Counted from the stretch's first letter, positions 45,669 to 55,232 are shown. The stretch: 64,000 nt of DNA from Polyangium mundeleinium (GCF_028369105.1 NZ_JAQNDO010000001.1:12246501-12310500); one strand, 5' to 3'. Notes: generated by a model from the letters alone, not told the origin. Numbers and translations are program-made.

Positions 45669-47423
45669 TCAGAAAATCCAGACCGGCCGAGCGGCGGTGA
45701 TCGGCTGCGCGCCGGCCTTCGTGCCGATGAGGCGGTGATCCGGATCGAGCGTGACGGTCGCGACGGGCTCGGAGAACGGGATCTGCATCGTGGCCGTGGC
45801 GTCCTGGGGCGCGAGGCCAAAATCGACGCCGACGCGCGCGGTCTCCGTGGCGCCCTTGATCTCGACCTCGACGACGCAGGGGAAGAGTTTTCCATTCGGG
45901 TTTTGTTGGGTGACGGTGATCGTCGCCTGGCCGTCGAGCTGCGTCGCCGAGACGGCGAACGTCGGCCAGACCGGCGCGCCCTTGCCGAAGACCCACGCAT
46001 CGAAATAGGCGTCGAGGTCCTGCCCGGACGCCGCTTCGAGCGCGTCCTTGAGCTCCGTCACGCTGCGGCCGCCCGATTTCGAGAGGAAGTCCGCGATGCC
46101 CGCGAGGACGGCGTTCCTGCCGATGAGCGGTTCGAGCTGGAGATAAAGCACCATCGGCCCGGGGCCATACACGTCCCCGTAGAAGTCCTGCACCTCGGGC
46201 GCGGGCTCGTCCGTCGGGCGGGGCCAATGCTTGGAGAGCGGCGAAACGCCGTCCCAGTAGGCGCGCGTCGCCGCGGCCTCGCCCTCGGGGCGCGCGAGAT
46301 CCTCGAAGACGTAGCCGAGGTATTCGGCCGTCGCCTCTTTCCAGACGAAATCGGCCGCGGACGCGAGGGTCGTGTGATCGCCGGCCCATTGGTGGACGAT
46401 CTCGTGCATGAGCACGTGCATCATGGCGTCGGCGTAATCGGTCTGCAATTGGTCGAGCTGCTGGTGCAGGATGATGTTGGCCGGGTGCTCGAAGCCGAGC
46501 CACGCCGTCGGCCCGCCCGCGATGCGCAGCTCCTTGCCATAAGGGAACGGGCCGAGCAGCGAGGTGATCCAGTCCATGAACGCGCCAACGCTCGCCTTGT
46601 CGAGCGACGCGGCGAGGGTGCCGAGCGGGACCTCGTAAAACACGAGATCGACGCCCGCGAAGCTGCCGTACGGCGCGCGCTCCCAGAGCGGATCCGCGGC
46701 AATCGCGAACGCCGAGTAGGTCGGCGCATTCGTGACGTCACACGTGGTCTTCGTGTCCCCCGCCGTGAGCGTCCCCGGGCAAAGCACGACCGCGCCCGCG
46801 GGATGCGTGACCTCGAAATGGAAGTCACTCATGCGCGAGGGATCGTCGTCGCAGGGGCCGAATCGATCACAGCCGCCGACCCACGAGAGCAGATACGAAA
46901 ACTCGCCGCCCGCGAGGTCCTTTTTGCGCGAAAACCCGACATCGAGGCCCCAGTACGTATCGTTCGAAACCGTCGTGCGTGCCCCGACCGTGACCGTGGG
47001 GCCCGCGGGCATCCCCGGGCCGCAGGCTTTCAGCGCATTGTTTGCAAAATCGGCCGAGGCCGCGGGCTCTTCGTTCCACGTGACGTCCGTGAGCGAGGAG
47101 GCTTCGCACGATACGCTGTAGCAATCGCCGCCAGGCTCCGCGACGTCGAGCGCGAGCTTGGACTGCGCCTCGGCCGTGACGAGGTCGAACGTGTAGTCGT
47201 ACCGGACGACGTTCGCCGTGATGTCCCCCGTCAGGCCCGTGCCGCCCATGCCGCCCGCGCCCCCCGCGCCCCCCGCGCCGCCGGTCCCGCCCTCGCCACA
47301 CCCCGCGACGCCGCAGTTCGAAGCGGGGTCGTCACTGCAGCCGGCGGCGAGCAAAGCAAAGGCCGTGAGGCCAACGAAGAGCGTTCGGGGGGTATGGCGG
47401 AAGGAGCGGGAACGGAAGCGCAT
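45669..47423 (-). CDS. M1-like zinc aminopeptidase lipoprotein
   Basis: Lipoprotein of 584 residues from ATG 47423 (RTLFVGLTAFALLAAGC), with a Gly-rich linker (GGTGGAGGAGGAGGMGG). An M1 N-terminal beta domain and the catalytic domain follow. The zinc motif HEIVHQWAGD is 19 residues upstream of WKEATAEYLGY, which supplies the third ligand. The substrate-recognition motif upstream reads GFEHP in place of the classic GAMEN. The C-terminal end is a short beta domain (QATITVTQQNPNGKLFPCVVEVEIKG). Likely cuts peptides at the cell surface. It has at least six Cys in the first domain, suggesting disulfides. Divergent from the gene at 47521. Confidence 0.85.
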   Translation of the reverse strand: MRFRSRSFRHTPRTLFVGLTAFALLAAGCSDDPASNCGVAGCGEGGTGGAGGAGGAGGMGGTGLTGDITANVVRYDYTFDLVTAEAQSKLALDVAEPGGDCYSVSCEASSLTDVTWNEEPAASADFANNALKACGPGMPAGPTVTVGARTTVSNDTYWGLDVGFSRKKDLAGGEFSYLLSWVGGCDRFGPCDDDPSRMSDFHFEVTHPAGAVVLCPGTLTAGDTKTTCDVTNAPTYSAFAIAADPLWERAPYGSFAGVDLVFYEVPLGTLAASLDKASVGAFMDWITSLLGPFPYGKELRIAGGPTAWLGFEHPANIILHQQLDQLQTDYADAMMHVLMHEIVHQWAGDHTTLASAADFVWKEATAEYLGYVFEDLARPEGEAAATRAYWDGVSPLSKHWPRPTDEPAPEVQDFYGDVYGPGPMVLYLQLEPLIGRNAVLAGIADFLSKSGGRSVTELKDALEAASGQDLDAYFDAWVFGKGAPVWPTFAVSATQLDGQATITVTQQNPNGKLFPCVVEVEIKGATETARVGVDFGLAPQDATATMQIPFSEPVATVTLDPDHRLIGTKAGAQPITAARPVWIF

Positions 47424-47520
47424 GGGGGCATCGTACAGGAAAATGCCCTCCCGAGAAGATGCGCGCGCGAGGGCAAAAGATGCTTCCGCTTCGGCCACGG
47501 GATCCATTACGCTCGCCGCG

Positions 47521-48447
47521 ATGCCCTACAAAAGCCTCTCTGCACCCCGTCGCGTCGAGTCTCTCGACGCGGACGTCCGCGGCGCGGCCGCGGTCGACAA
47601 TCCAGGCCTCGTGGCCATGGTCTCCGCCGCGCCCGCGCGCCTCGCCGTCGTGCCGATCGGCAGCGGTACGAACAAGACGGTGAACCTCTCGTTCGGCCAG
47701 GGCGACGAGGTGGCGATGCTGTCGCGCGACGTGGCCCTCGTGCGCAGCGAAAACGAGGTGTGGGCGGTGCTCGACATCCACCACCGCGCCAAGCTCGAGC
47801 GCGTCGCGAGCGACGTGCGCTCGCTGCGCGGTCGCCCCTCGGGAGAACACGCGCTCGCGCTCACCTGGGACGGCAACGCCATCCAGCTCTCGGTCTCGGG
47901 CAACGAGGTCGAGGCGCGGCCCTTCGCGCTGCGCGGAAACGTGAAGGTCGCCGACGTCGGCGCCGTGGACACGACAGTCGTCGTGGAGGTGCCCGGCGGT
48001 CTCGAGCTGCGTATGCACCCCGGCCCGACGCCGGAGCCCGGCGCAAACGGGCGCGTGGGCCTGCCCGCCGAGGCGAAGAAGTTCGACCGCCTGAGCAGCG
48101 GCGCGGCCCTGCACGTGCTCTACAAAAAAGGCGACAGCGCCGCGTGCATCGTGACCCAGCGCGGCGGCCGGCTCGCGACGAAGATGGTCGACATCGGCGT
48201 TCCGATCACGTGCGCCGCGGTGAGCGAGACGAGCCTCGTCGTGGGCTTCGCCGACGGGCGCGCGGCGCTCTTCGACGGCGCGACGCTCGACGCCGCGGGC
48301 GGCGGGCCGATGACCCCGACACACGCGCTTTCCCTCGGCGCGCGCGGGGAGCCGAGCACGATGCTCATCACGAACAAGGGCTCGGCCTGGGTATGGGTCG
48401 GGACGAGCGGCGGTGAGGTCCTGCGCGTGTCGCTTCCGCGGAAGTAA
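47521..48447 (+). CDS. beta-propeller-like protein of unknown function
   Basis: Protein of 308 residues, no signal peptide. It is made of short beta-strand repeats with WD/propeller spacing: VAMLSRDVALVRSENEVWAVLDI, HALALTWDGNAIQLSVSGNEV, VADVGAVDTTVVVEVPGGLELRM, AALHVLYKKGDSAACIVTQRGG, TCAAVSETSLVVGFADGRAALFDG, TMLITNKGSAWVWVGTSGGEVLRVSLP. No catalytic residues recognised; probably a cytoplasmic interaction platform. Divergent from the peptidase gene, with 97 bp between them. Confidence 0.65.
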   Translation: MPYKSLSAPRRVESLDADVRGAAAVDNPGLVAMVSAAPARLAVVPIGSGTNKTVNLSFGQGDEVAMLSRDVALVRSENEVWAVLDIHHRAKLERVASDVRSLRGRPSGEHALALTWDGNAIQLSVSGNEVEARPFALRGNVKVADVGAVDTTVVVEVPGGLELRMHPGPTPEPGANGRVGLPAEAKKFDRLSSGAALHVLYKKGDSAACIVTQRGGRLATKMVDIGVPITCAAVSETSLVVGFADGRAALFDGATLDAAGGGPMTPTHALSLGARGEPSTMLITNKGSAWVWVGTSGGEVLRVSLPRK

Positions 48448-48882
48448 TCGTTCCGGGCGCCCGCGCGTCCGTCGCGGCGCATCTCGTTTCTCCCCCCATC
48501 ACATTCTCATCCCTCCTGACACCGCGATCCATCCCTGATCGCGTGTTTCCTTCAGGAAACCCCCGCTCCCTGGGGAAAGCCTCTGCATGACGCGGACATG
48601 CGCCGCTGCCCGGACGACCCGCGTCGACGGCGACTGACCACGAAAAAAACCTGGCGTCGAATTCCATGGTTTTCTCCGCGATCTCGGCTCGCCCGGTTTT
48701 GCAGAGACTTGCAAAACTACAGGGCTGGAACACATTACGGCCCGACCGGCGGGGCCATGAAAGAACGAAACGTCCGCGACGCTGATTCAGCGGCGGTCGC
48801 AGGGTCTTCGTGCGTGCGCCGTCGCGCGCCCTCGGGGGGGCGTGGGCCATACCTACCTTTCTTCATTTGATTGGAAGGCACC
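48448..48882 (+). other. intergenic region upstream of the second Ser/Thr kinase
   Basis: 435 bp without a gene. A small stem-loop (GTTTCC-TTCA-GGAAAC, 48545-48560) follows the 47.5-kb gene by about 100 bp. The stretch 48640-48740 is clearly A/T-richer than the surroundings and holds the inverted repeat listed separately. This is the likely promoter region of the kinase operon. Confidence 0.45.
48696..48717 (+). promoter_or_regulatory. perfect inverted repeat, candidate operator of the kinase operon
   Basis: Arms GTTTTGCA and TGCAAAAC, 8 bp each and fully complementary, separated by GAGACT. It sits in an A/T-rich island of an otherwise G/C-rich chromosome, 166 bp before the kinase start. This is the form expected of a dimeric repressor or activator site. 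The regulator is unknown. Confidence 0.5.
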
Positions 48883-50460
48883 ATGTCGAAGCAGGATGCA
48901 TCGAACATCGTTTCGGTGGGGGACGTCCTCGCCGGGAAGTACCGCGTGGAGAGGGTGCTCGGGATGGGCGGAATGGGCGTCGTCGTCGCCGCTACGCACA
49001 TCGACCTGCGCGAGGTCCGCGCCGTGAAGCTCATGCGCCCCGAGGCGGCGAGCGACCAGTCCGTCGAGCGCTTCCTGCGCGAGGCGCGCGCCGTCGTTCG
49101 CCTGCGCAGCGAGCACGTCGCCGAGGTGTACGACGTCGGCCGCCTCGACTCCGGCGCGCCGTACATCGTGATGGAGATGCTCGAAGGACAGGACCTCGCC
49201 GCGATGCAAAAGCGCCGCGGCGCCTTCCCCATCGAGGAGGCTGTCCTGTACGTCTCGCAAGCCTGCCACGCGCTCGCCGAGGCCCACGCCGCCGGGATCG
49301 TCCACCGCGATTTGAAGCCCGGAAACCTCTTTCTCACGCGCCGCGCGGACGGATCCCCCTGCATCAAGGTTCTCGATTTCGGTATTTCCAAGCATACGAG
49401 GCCCGAGAACGACGACCCGGAGATGACCGGCGCGCGCGACCTCATGGGCTCCCCACTTTACATGGCGCCCGAGCAAATGCGCTCGGCAAGCAAGGTTTGC
49501 ACGCGGGCCGATGTATGGGCCCTCGGCGCCATTCTCTACAAATTGCTCACGGGACGCGCGCCGTTCCAGGCAGCCACGGTCCCCGAGATCTTCGCCGCTG
49601 TCCTGGCCAAAGCCGTCAAGCTGCCCTCCGCGATCCGCCCCGACGTGCCGCGCGGCCTCGATAACGTCGTTTTGCGTTGCCTCGACAAACAGCCGACCCG
49701 CCGGTATGCCTCCGCGACGGATCTGCTCGCCGCGCTCCGGCCGTTCGGCCCCTGGAACGCGATGCTCCAGGAGGACGAGGATGCGACCCGTCTTTTTTCC
49801 CCCGCGCGTCGCAGCAGCATTCCGCCCGGCCGGCTCCGGCTGGTCACGCCGCGAGAAACGCTCGATTCGTCGCCCACGATCCCGACATCACCCTCGAAGC
49901 CCCCGCCGGAGCCACCGCGCATGCCGAGCCGTCCTCCGCTCATGCGGGTCGAGGAGCAGGCGCCCGCGGCCGAGATGGTCGAAAAAGACGAGCGAAGCAT
50001 GGGTCCCTGGGAGGGGTCCCAATCCAAACCCGCCTCGCGGCCGGCGCGCCTCGTGCTCGTCGCGGGCCTGACGGCGCTCTCGGCGCTCGCCGGCGCGGGG
50101 GTCGCGGCGATCGGCGTGCAATGGCCCGGCCTCATGGGCATGCCGCAACGGACCCAGGAGACGCGGGCCCTCAGCGTGCACGTGCCCTTCACGACCACAC
50201 GAGAAGCGCTCCCCGTGCCCGCGGTGCAGCCGCCCGCGTCCACCGCCGCGGTGACGCCCGCGACGAACGAAATGGATATCGAGATCACGCCTGCGGAGGC
50301 CGTCGCTGCGGAGGCCGTCGCCCCGGCCGCCTCCGCGTCCGCCGGCGCGGGCCGCGCCCCCGTGCGCAAGGTCGTCGCCCCGACGACCACGGCTGCGAGC
50401 CCTGCCAAACCCACGCCGCCGGTGCACAGAGGCTACGACCCCTTCACGGGGCGCCATTGA
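48883..50460 (+). CDS. transmembrane Ser/Thr protein kinase (second copy of the pair)
   Basis: Kinase of 525 residues from ATG 48883 (GGAAGG upstream). Kinase domain about 12-275 with the canonical glycine loop GMGGMGVVVAA, catalytic Lys in RAVKLM, HRDLKPGNLFL, DFGISK, MGSPLYMAPEQM and DVWALGAILYKLLTG. After a Pro/Ser-rich juxtamembrane stretch comes one membrane helix (LVLVAGLTALSALAGAGVAAIGV, near residue 395), then a Pro/Ala/Thr-rich external tail ending RGYDPFTGRH. Followed 24 bp later by a TPR/PEGA-like gene, mirroring 8.2-10.8 kb. The sequence is divergent enough from the first kinase that the duplication is not recent. Confidence 0.93.
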   Translation: MSKQDASNIVSVGDVLAGKYRVERVLGMGGMGVVVAATHIDLREVRAVKLMRPEAASDQSVERFLREARAVVRLRSEHVAEVYDVGRLDSGAPYIVMEMLEGQDLAAMQKRRGAFPIEEAVLYVSQACHALAEAHAAGIVHRDLKPGNLFLTRRADGSPCIKVLDFGISKHTRPENDDPEMTGARDLMGSPLYMAPEQMRSASKVCTRADVWALGAILYKLLTGRAPFQAATVPEIFAAVLAKAVKLPSAIRPDVPRGLDNVVLRCLDKQPTRRYASATDLLAALRPFGPWNAMLQEDEDATRLFSPARRSSIPPGRLRLVTPRETLDSSPTIPTSPSKPPPEPPRMPSRPPLMRVEEQAPAAEMVEKDERSMGPWEGSQSKPASRPARLVLVAGLTALSALAGAGVAAIGVQWPGLMGMPQRTQETRALSVHVPFTTTREALPVPAVQPPASTAAVTPATNEMDIEITPAEAVAAEAVAPAASASAGAGRAPVRKVVAPTTTAASPAKPTPPVHRGYDPFTGRH

Positions 50461-50484
50461 TACGGGGATCGAAGGAGCTTCGAC

Positions 50485-51456
50485 ATGAGGTCCGGGACGC
50501 AAACGGGAGCCGCGCTGTTCACGGCGATCGCGCTCTCCACCACGATGACGGCCGCCCGCGCCGAGGAGCCCACGTCCGCGCACGGGCTCGGCCCGGCCGA
50601 GCGCGCGGACGTGCTCTTCACGCGGGCGATGGAGCTCTCGGCGGAGGGGCGCGAAATAGAGGCCTGCCCCATGCTCGAAGAAAGCCTTCGGCTCGATGCG
50701 GCCATGGGCACGCGGTACAGGCTCGCGGAATGTTATGAAAAGACGAACCGTCGCGAGGCCGCATATCGGCTTTACACGGAGGTCGCGAGCGAGGCGCGGC
50801 GCGCCGGCATGAGCGATCGGGAGAGCCGGGCCCGCCTGCGCGGCGAGGCGCTGTCGGCGATGCTCGCGCGGCTCGTCGTCTGGGTGCCGAAAGAGGTCGC
50901 GGAGACGCCCGAGCTCGCGGTGACGCTCGACGGCAGGCCGCTCGATCGCGAGGCCTGGACCTGTGATCCGCTCCCGGTCGATCTCGGCGAGCACGTGCTC
51001 GAAGCCATGGCGCCCGGGCGAAAGCCCTATCGTCGCGTCGTGCCCGTGCACGACACGTCCGTGCCCATCGAGCTCAGCGTGCCCACGCTGCGCAACGAAA
51101 ACGAAGCGCCGCCCACGCCGCGCGCGGTTGTCACGATTCCCTCGACGAAAAGAAGCGCAGAGACGGAGGCGCCGAGCGTGCGCACCACGGCCGCGCTCGT
51201 GCTCGGGCTCGGTGGCGCCGGCGCGCTCCTCGCGGGCGCGGGCATCGCCGCGGCGGCGCTGGCGACGGGCGGTTTGTCCGAGCCGGCGCGCGGCACGTCG
51301 GCGGTCGGCATCGGGATCGGCGGCGTGAGCCTCGTGGCTGCGGGCGTCCTTTGGCTCGTCACACCTCCTGCGAAGCGCGAAGGCGGCGCGGCGATGGCCA
51401 TCGTACCGACCGTGGGTCCCCTCGGTGGCGGTGCTTCGCTCCTCGGACGATTCTGA
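50485..51456 (+). CDS. TPR/PEGA-like exported protein (second copy of the pair)
   Basis: Exported protein of 323 residues. Signal peptide (GAALFTAIALSTTMTAARAEEP), TPR-like helices (ADVLFTRAMELSAEGREIEACPMLEESLRLDAAMGTRYRLAECYEKTNRREAAYRLYTEV), and a PEGA-like beta domain (ELAVTLDGRPLDREAWTCDPLPVDLGEHVLEAMAPGRKPYRR). Two C-terminal hydrophobic segments follow (AALVLGLGGAGALLAGAGIAAAAL, AVGIGIGGVSLVAAGVLWLVTPP). Same architecture as the protein at 8190-9308, shorter in the linker. It is the second gene of the kinase operon; a role as envelope-side partner or sensor is inferred. Confidence 0.82.
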   Translation: MRSGTQTGAALFTAIALSTTMTAARAEEPTSAHGLGPAERADVLFTRAMELSAEGREIEACPMLEESLRLDAAMGTRYRLAECYEKTNRREAAYRLYTEVASEARRAGMSDRESRARLRGEALSAMLARLVVWVPKEVAETPELAVTLDGRPLDREAWTCDPLPVDLGEHVLEAMAPGRKPYRRVVPVHDTSVPIELSVPTLRNENEAPPTPRAVVTIPSTKRSAETEAPSVRTTAALVLGLGGAGALLAGAGIAAAALATGGLSEPARGTSAVGIGIGGVSLVAAGVLWLVTPPAKREGGAAMAIVPTVGPLGGGASLLGRF

Positions 51457-51532
51457 GGCGCTCGTCCTTCCCCCGCGCCGAGCCCCTTTGGTACCCTCCG
51501 TCGGGAACGAAGGATTCACGGAGGGATTTGTC

Positions 51533-52231
51533 ATGCGAAACCTGACCCTGTCCGACCTGCGCGCGGGGCTTTTGGACCTGTTCCATCACCGCGACGAGGC
51601 GCTCACGGCCACGCAGACGGGCAAGCTGTATGGTCCGATCCTGGCCGCCAAGCGCAAGGCGATCGAGCACCTCGAAGACGCGGCCGGCAGGCCGGTCGGG
51701 GATCTGACGGAGGCCGACGCGCATCACGACGGGCTCGGCGCGGCGATCTGGCATTACACCGAGGCCGTGCTCTCCCATCCGTTCGTGCCCGAGGAGCGGC
51801 GCGAGGCCGCGCGTCGCATTCGCGAGGCGTTCATCCGGGATCTCGGCGTGCTCAGCGACAGCTACGCGGAGGAGGCGGCCGCGGCGAAGCAGAACCGGCC
51901 GAAGCTCGCGGAGCTCGAAGCCGATCTGCGCGCCGCCCCGACGCCCGACGGAAAGACGCTCTACGACTGGGCGAGCGCGTTCGTGGAGCAAGGCGACAAA
52001 CTGGCGCAGCTCCTCTCGACGCGCGGGCAGGCGACGGGCTTCGAGTATTTCCGCCAGCAGACGGCGCTCCGCGTGACCACGATCGGCCAGCTCGGCCGGT
52101 TCCGCGCGGCGCTTCGCGACGAGCTGGTCGAGCACCCGGACCTGCCGCGTGATCTCGACGAGCGGATTTTCGGCGGCTTCGACGAGCTCACGCAGAAGCG
52201 CGCCGAGGCGAAAGAAAACGCGCGCAAGTAA
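51533..52231 (+). CDS. helical protein of the MRNLTL family (copy 2)
   Basis: Protein of 232 residues from ATG 51533 (GGAGGG upstream). Paralogue of the gene at 32250: MRNLTLSDLRAGLLDL, TGKLYGPILAAKRKAIEHLED, HHDGLGAAIWHYTEAVLSHPFVPEERREAARRIREAFIRDLGVLSDSYAEEAAAAKQ, and LGRFRAALRDELVEHP. Nearly all helix, cytoplasmic, no metal or catalytic motif that I can recognise. Unlike copy 1 it has no 43-bp array upstream. It lies 76 bp after the TPR/PEGA-like gene and may be the third gene of the kinase operon. Confidence 0.75.
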   Translation: MRNLTLSDLRAGLLDLFHHRDEALTATQTGKLYGPILAAKRKAIEHLEDAAGRPVGDLTEADAHHDGLGAAIWHYTEAVLSHPFVPEERREAARRIREAFIRDLGVLSDSYAEEAAAAKQNRPKLAELEADLRAAPTPDGKTLYDWASAFVEQGDKLAQLLSTRGQATGFEYFRQQTALRVTTIGQLGRFRAALRDELVEHPDLPRDLDERIFGGFDELTQKRAEAKENARK

Positions 52232-52260
52232 AGGGACGGTTTCCATTCCCTCATGCCCGG

Positions 52261-52284
52261 CCCCTCTCCCGCGCGGGAGAGGGG
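52261..52284. terminator. 24-bp perfect palindrome between convergent genes
   Basis: Arms CCCCTCTCCCGC and GCGGGAGAGGGG are perfectly complementary with no spacer. It lies 29 bp after the stop of the 51533 gene and 18 bp before the end of the convergent peptidase gene. Its position suggests a bidirectional terminator. Similar CCTCTCCC/GGGAGAGG palindromes are widespread REP-like elements in G/C-rich bacteria. Confidence 0.55.
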
Positions 52285-52302
52285 CGAGCGGGGACGAGGG
52301 GC

Positions 52303-55086
52303 TCAGCCCTTCGGCGCGACGAGCTTCGCGAGGTCCCGCGCCTGCTTGGCGTATTCGGCTTTGCCGAGTTTGTCGTAGCCCTTGGCGAGGTCCTCGTAGA
52401 TCTCGACCATCTCGGGGGGCTCGGGCTTCGTGAGGATCGCGCTGTTCAGCTCGAAGATGGCCGAGACTTGCCGGCCCGTGCGCGCGAGGGCCTTGGCGTA
52501 GAGGCGGTGGACCTTGGCGTTCGAGACGTCGACGTAGATTGCGCTCTCGCCCACCTTGACGGCCTCTTCCCATAGGCCGCGCTCGGTGAGCAGCTCGAGG
52601 AGGCGCACCCAGACGCGCCGGTCGTGCTGATCGAGGAGCGCGAGCCGCCGCAATGCATCGAGCTGCCCGGCGACGTCCTTTTGCGCCTTCGCGAGGTCGT
52701 AGAGGCCCTGGAGCGGCTCGGCTTGCGAGGGGTCGAACTTGAAGGCGGCCTCGAAGGAGGCCTTCACGCGCGCCTTGTCCTTGCGCAGCTCCGCGAGGTC
52801 GGCGGCCTTCATGCGCATGACGTAGCCGTCGTGGCCGTTCGCCACCATCTTGTCGATGATCCGCGCCGCGTCGTCGAGCTTCTTTTCACTCATGGCGAGG
52901 CGCAGGCGCACGAAGTTCCCGTCGGGCTGCTTCGGATCGAGGGTGAGCGCCTCGTCGAGCACCGCGAGCGCCTCCGGCTTCTGCCCGTCCGCGAAAAGCG
53001 CGAGCGCGAGCTGCACGAGCTTCTTCGCGTTTTTCGGATCGTTACGCAGCGCCTTGCGCGCCTCGTCGAGCGGAGGCGCGTGCAGGTCCGGCACGTATTG
53101 CTTTTCGTAGCGCGAGAGGCGCTTCTTCAGCCATTCGCGGAACTGCCGATCGACCTCGTCGTGCGGCACGCCGAGCGCGCCCTTGATGACGTCCGGCGTG
53201 CGCTCGCCTTTGCCCCAGCGCGGCAGCATGGCCGCGACCTTGTCGAATCCGTATTTGTCGGCCATGAACACGACGAGCTGGCTCGCCGCGAAATAGGCCA
53301 TGGTCACGTCCTCCACGGAGTCGACGTGCGTGAAGGCGCGGTTGAAGCCGTCGAGCGGCGGGATGCGCCCGCCCTTCAGCGCGGCGAAGAGCGCGGGGTC
53401 CTCCTCGCGTTGCCATTCGGGCCGGCGAATGATGGTCTCGTACTCGCTGAGCCCCTCGGTGAACCAGCGGGGGACGTGGCTCTTCGAATACTGAATCGCG
53501 AAGACGTGCCCGAGCTCGTGCCAGAGCACGTTGCCCCAGTTGAACGGGCCCGCCCCGGGCGAGAGCGCCGCGAGGGACTGGCCGAAGCAGACGCCCTGGA
53601 TGCCGACGTTCGGCAGGCCGCTCGTGCGGATGCTGAAATGCTCCGAATCGGCGTAGAGCTCGATCGAGACGGGCATCTTCGGGGTGTAGCCATACCGCTT
53701 CACCATCGAATCCCACGCCTCGTCGAGCATACGCGGCACGTACCGCTCGAGGACGGCCTTCTCTTCCTTGTGGTAACGAATGCGGAAGCGCGTGCCGTTC
53801 GTCGCGACGTACTCCCCGGGGATCGTCTTCTCGAAGAGGTTCAGCGTGTTGTAGGCGCGGACGTTGAACCGATCCTTCTTCCACGACTTGCGCAGCGCAT
53901 CGAGGCCGCCGTCGTCGTCGCCGAGGCGGATCTTGTTCAGGCCGAGCGTCGCGAACGCCTTCATGTCCTGCGCGTCGACCTGCGTGGCCTCGTCCATCAT
54001 GCGGACGATGTCTTCGTACCGATGCTCCCACTCGGCGTACTCCGCGACGATCTGGAAGAACGCGGAGTACTCGGGGCAGAGCGAGAGGACCTGCTTCTTC
54101 GTGGCCTCGTAGCCCGCGAGATCGTCGGCGAGGAAGCGCGTCGCCGCCTTCATCGAGAGCAGCTCCAGGTGCGTCGGGTCGACCTCGAGCCCGCGCTTGA
54201 TGGCCGCGTCGGCCGCCGCGATGTCCATCGTGCGCAGCGCGAGGCCGGCGCGGATCACGTACGCGGAGGTGAGGTTCGGGTTCACCTCGAGCGCCTGCTT
54301 GATCTCGCTCTCGGCCGCCTCGAAGTCCATGGCGTTCTCGAGCTTGACGCGCGCCATGGCGACGTGGACGCGTGGATCCTTGGGCGCGAGCTTCTGCGCG
54401 GCCTTGACGGACTCGCCCGCTTCGCCGGGGTTGTACTTGTCGAGGAAGAGCTCGGCGCGCCAGAGCAACGTCTCGACCCGCGTCTTCGCGCCCGCCTTCT
54501 CGGCCTCGCCGTACGCCTGGTTCGCGTCGTGCGCCGAGCGCAGGAGGTGCGCCGCGCGGCCGACGAGCGAGAGGCCCTCGGCGTCACGATCGTTGATCGT
54601 GTCGTCGTTGTACGCCTCGACGAGCCTGCGCAGCGGCACGCTCGCCGCGCCGCGTTTTCCGCTGCGGATCAAGAGCTCGCCGAGCACGAGCCGCGCCCTG
54701 TGCGCCGTGTCCTCGTCCGCGACGTCCTTCACGGCGTCGATCGCTTCGTTCACCTTCCCCTGTGATGCGAGCGCCTCGGCGATGAGGGGAGCGGCCTGGA
54801 TCTTCGCGTCCTTGCCGAGCGACGCGGCGCTCTTCGCGGTCTTCACCGCGTCGGCGTAGCGGCCCTGCAGGAGCGCGAGGCGCGCCTTCTCGACGAGGGC
54901 CTGGGCGCGCTCGGGCCCGGACTTGACGGCGTCGAGCTCCTTCTCCGCAGCGGCGTAATCGCCCTTCTGCGTGAGGATCGCGGCGCGTCCGAGGACCTTG
55001 CTGGACGCTTCGTCCGCGAAGGATCCAGCGGGCGCGAGCAAGGTGGCGGCGAAGAGGGCAGCGAGGAAAGGACGGTTCGTGCGCAT
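52303..55086 (-). CDS. TPR-rich protein with gluzincin (peptidase MA-like) domain
   Basis: Exported protein of 927 residues (signal FLAALFAATLLAPAGSFADEA). Many TPR repeats (about 30-395 and 670-910) flank a metallopeptidase domain (about 420-640). The zinc motif WHELGHVFAIQ is followed by WFTEGLSEYE, giving the HExxH...E signature of peptidase MA-like gluzincins. TPR examples are AAEKELDAVKSGPERAQALVEKARLALLQGRYADAVKTAKSAASL and DDAARIIDKMVANGHDGYVMRMKAADLAELRKDKARVKASFEAAFKFDPSQ. Likely periplasmic or lipid-associated proteolysis with TPR-based substrate or partner binding; the substrate is unknown. Confidence 0.88.
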   Translation of the reverse strand: MRTNRPFLAALFAATLLAPAGSFADEASSKVLGRAAILTQKGDYAAAEKELDAVKSGPERAQALVEKARLALLQGRYADAVKTAKSAASLGKDAKIQAAPLIAEALASQGKVNEAIDAVKDVADEDTAHRARLVLGELLIRSGKRGAASVPLRRLVEAYNDDTINDRDAEGLSLVGRAAHLLRSAHDANQAYGEAEKAGAKTRVETLLWRAELFLDKYNPGEAGESVKAAQKLAPKDPRVHVAMARVKLENAMDFEAAESEIKQALEVNPNLTSAYVIRAGLALRTMDIAAADAAIKRGLEVDPTHLELLSMKAATRFLADDLAGYEATKKQVLSLCPEYSAFFQIVAEYAEWEHRYEDIVRMMDEATQVDAQDMKAFATLGLNKIRLGDDDGGLDALRKSWKKDRFNVRAYNTLNLFEKTIPGEYVATNGTRFRIRYHKEEKAVLERYVPRMLDEAWDSMVKRYGYTPKMPVSIELYADSEHFSIRTSGLPNVGIQGVCFGQSLAALSPGAGPFNWGNVLWHELGHVFAIQYSKSHVPRWFTEGLSEYETIIRRPEWQREEDPALFAALKGGRIPPLDGFNRAFTHVDSVEDVTMAYFAASQLVVFMADKYGFDKVAAMLPRWGKGERTPDVIKGALGVPHDEVDRQFREWLKKRLSRYEKQYVPDLHAPPLDEARKALRNDPKNAKKLVQLALALFADGQKPEALAVLDEALTLDPKQPDGNFVRLRLAMSEKKLDDAARIIDKMVANGHDGYVMRMKAADLAELRKDKARVKASFEAAFKFDPSQAEPLQGLYDLAKAQKDVAGQLDALRRLALLDQHDRRVWVRLLELLTERGLWEEAVKVGESAIYVDVSNAKVHRLYAKALARTGRQVSAIFELNSAILTKPEPPEMVEIYEDLAKGYDKLGKAEYAKQARDLAKLVAPKG

Positions 55087-55232
55087 GTTCGTCGGGCCGG
55101 AAAGGCAGGTTCTTTCTTACGACGCGGGCCGGCCCCTTTCCAGGGGCGACAGAGAGCCAGCAGACGAGCGGGGGCGCGAGGGCTCGACGTCGCTGGCTTT
55201 TGGACCGAAAGAAGTCTAGGAGGAGCGGCGCC

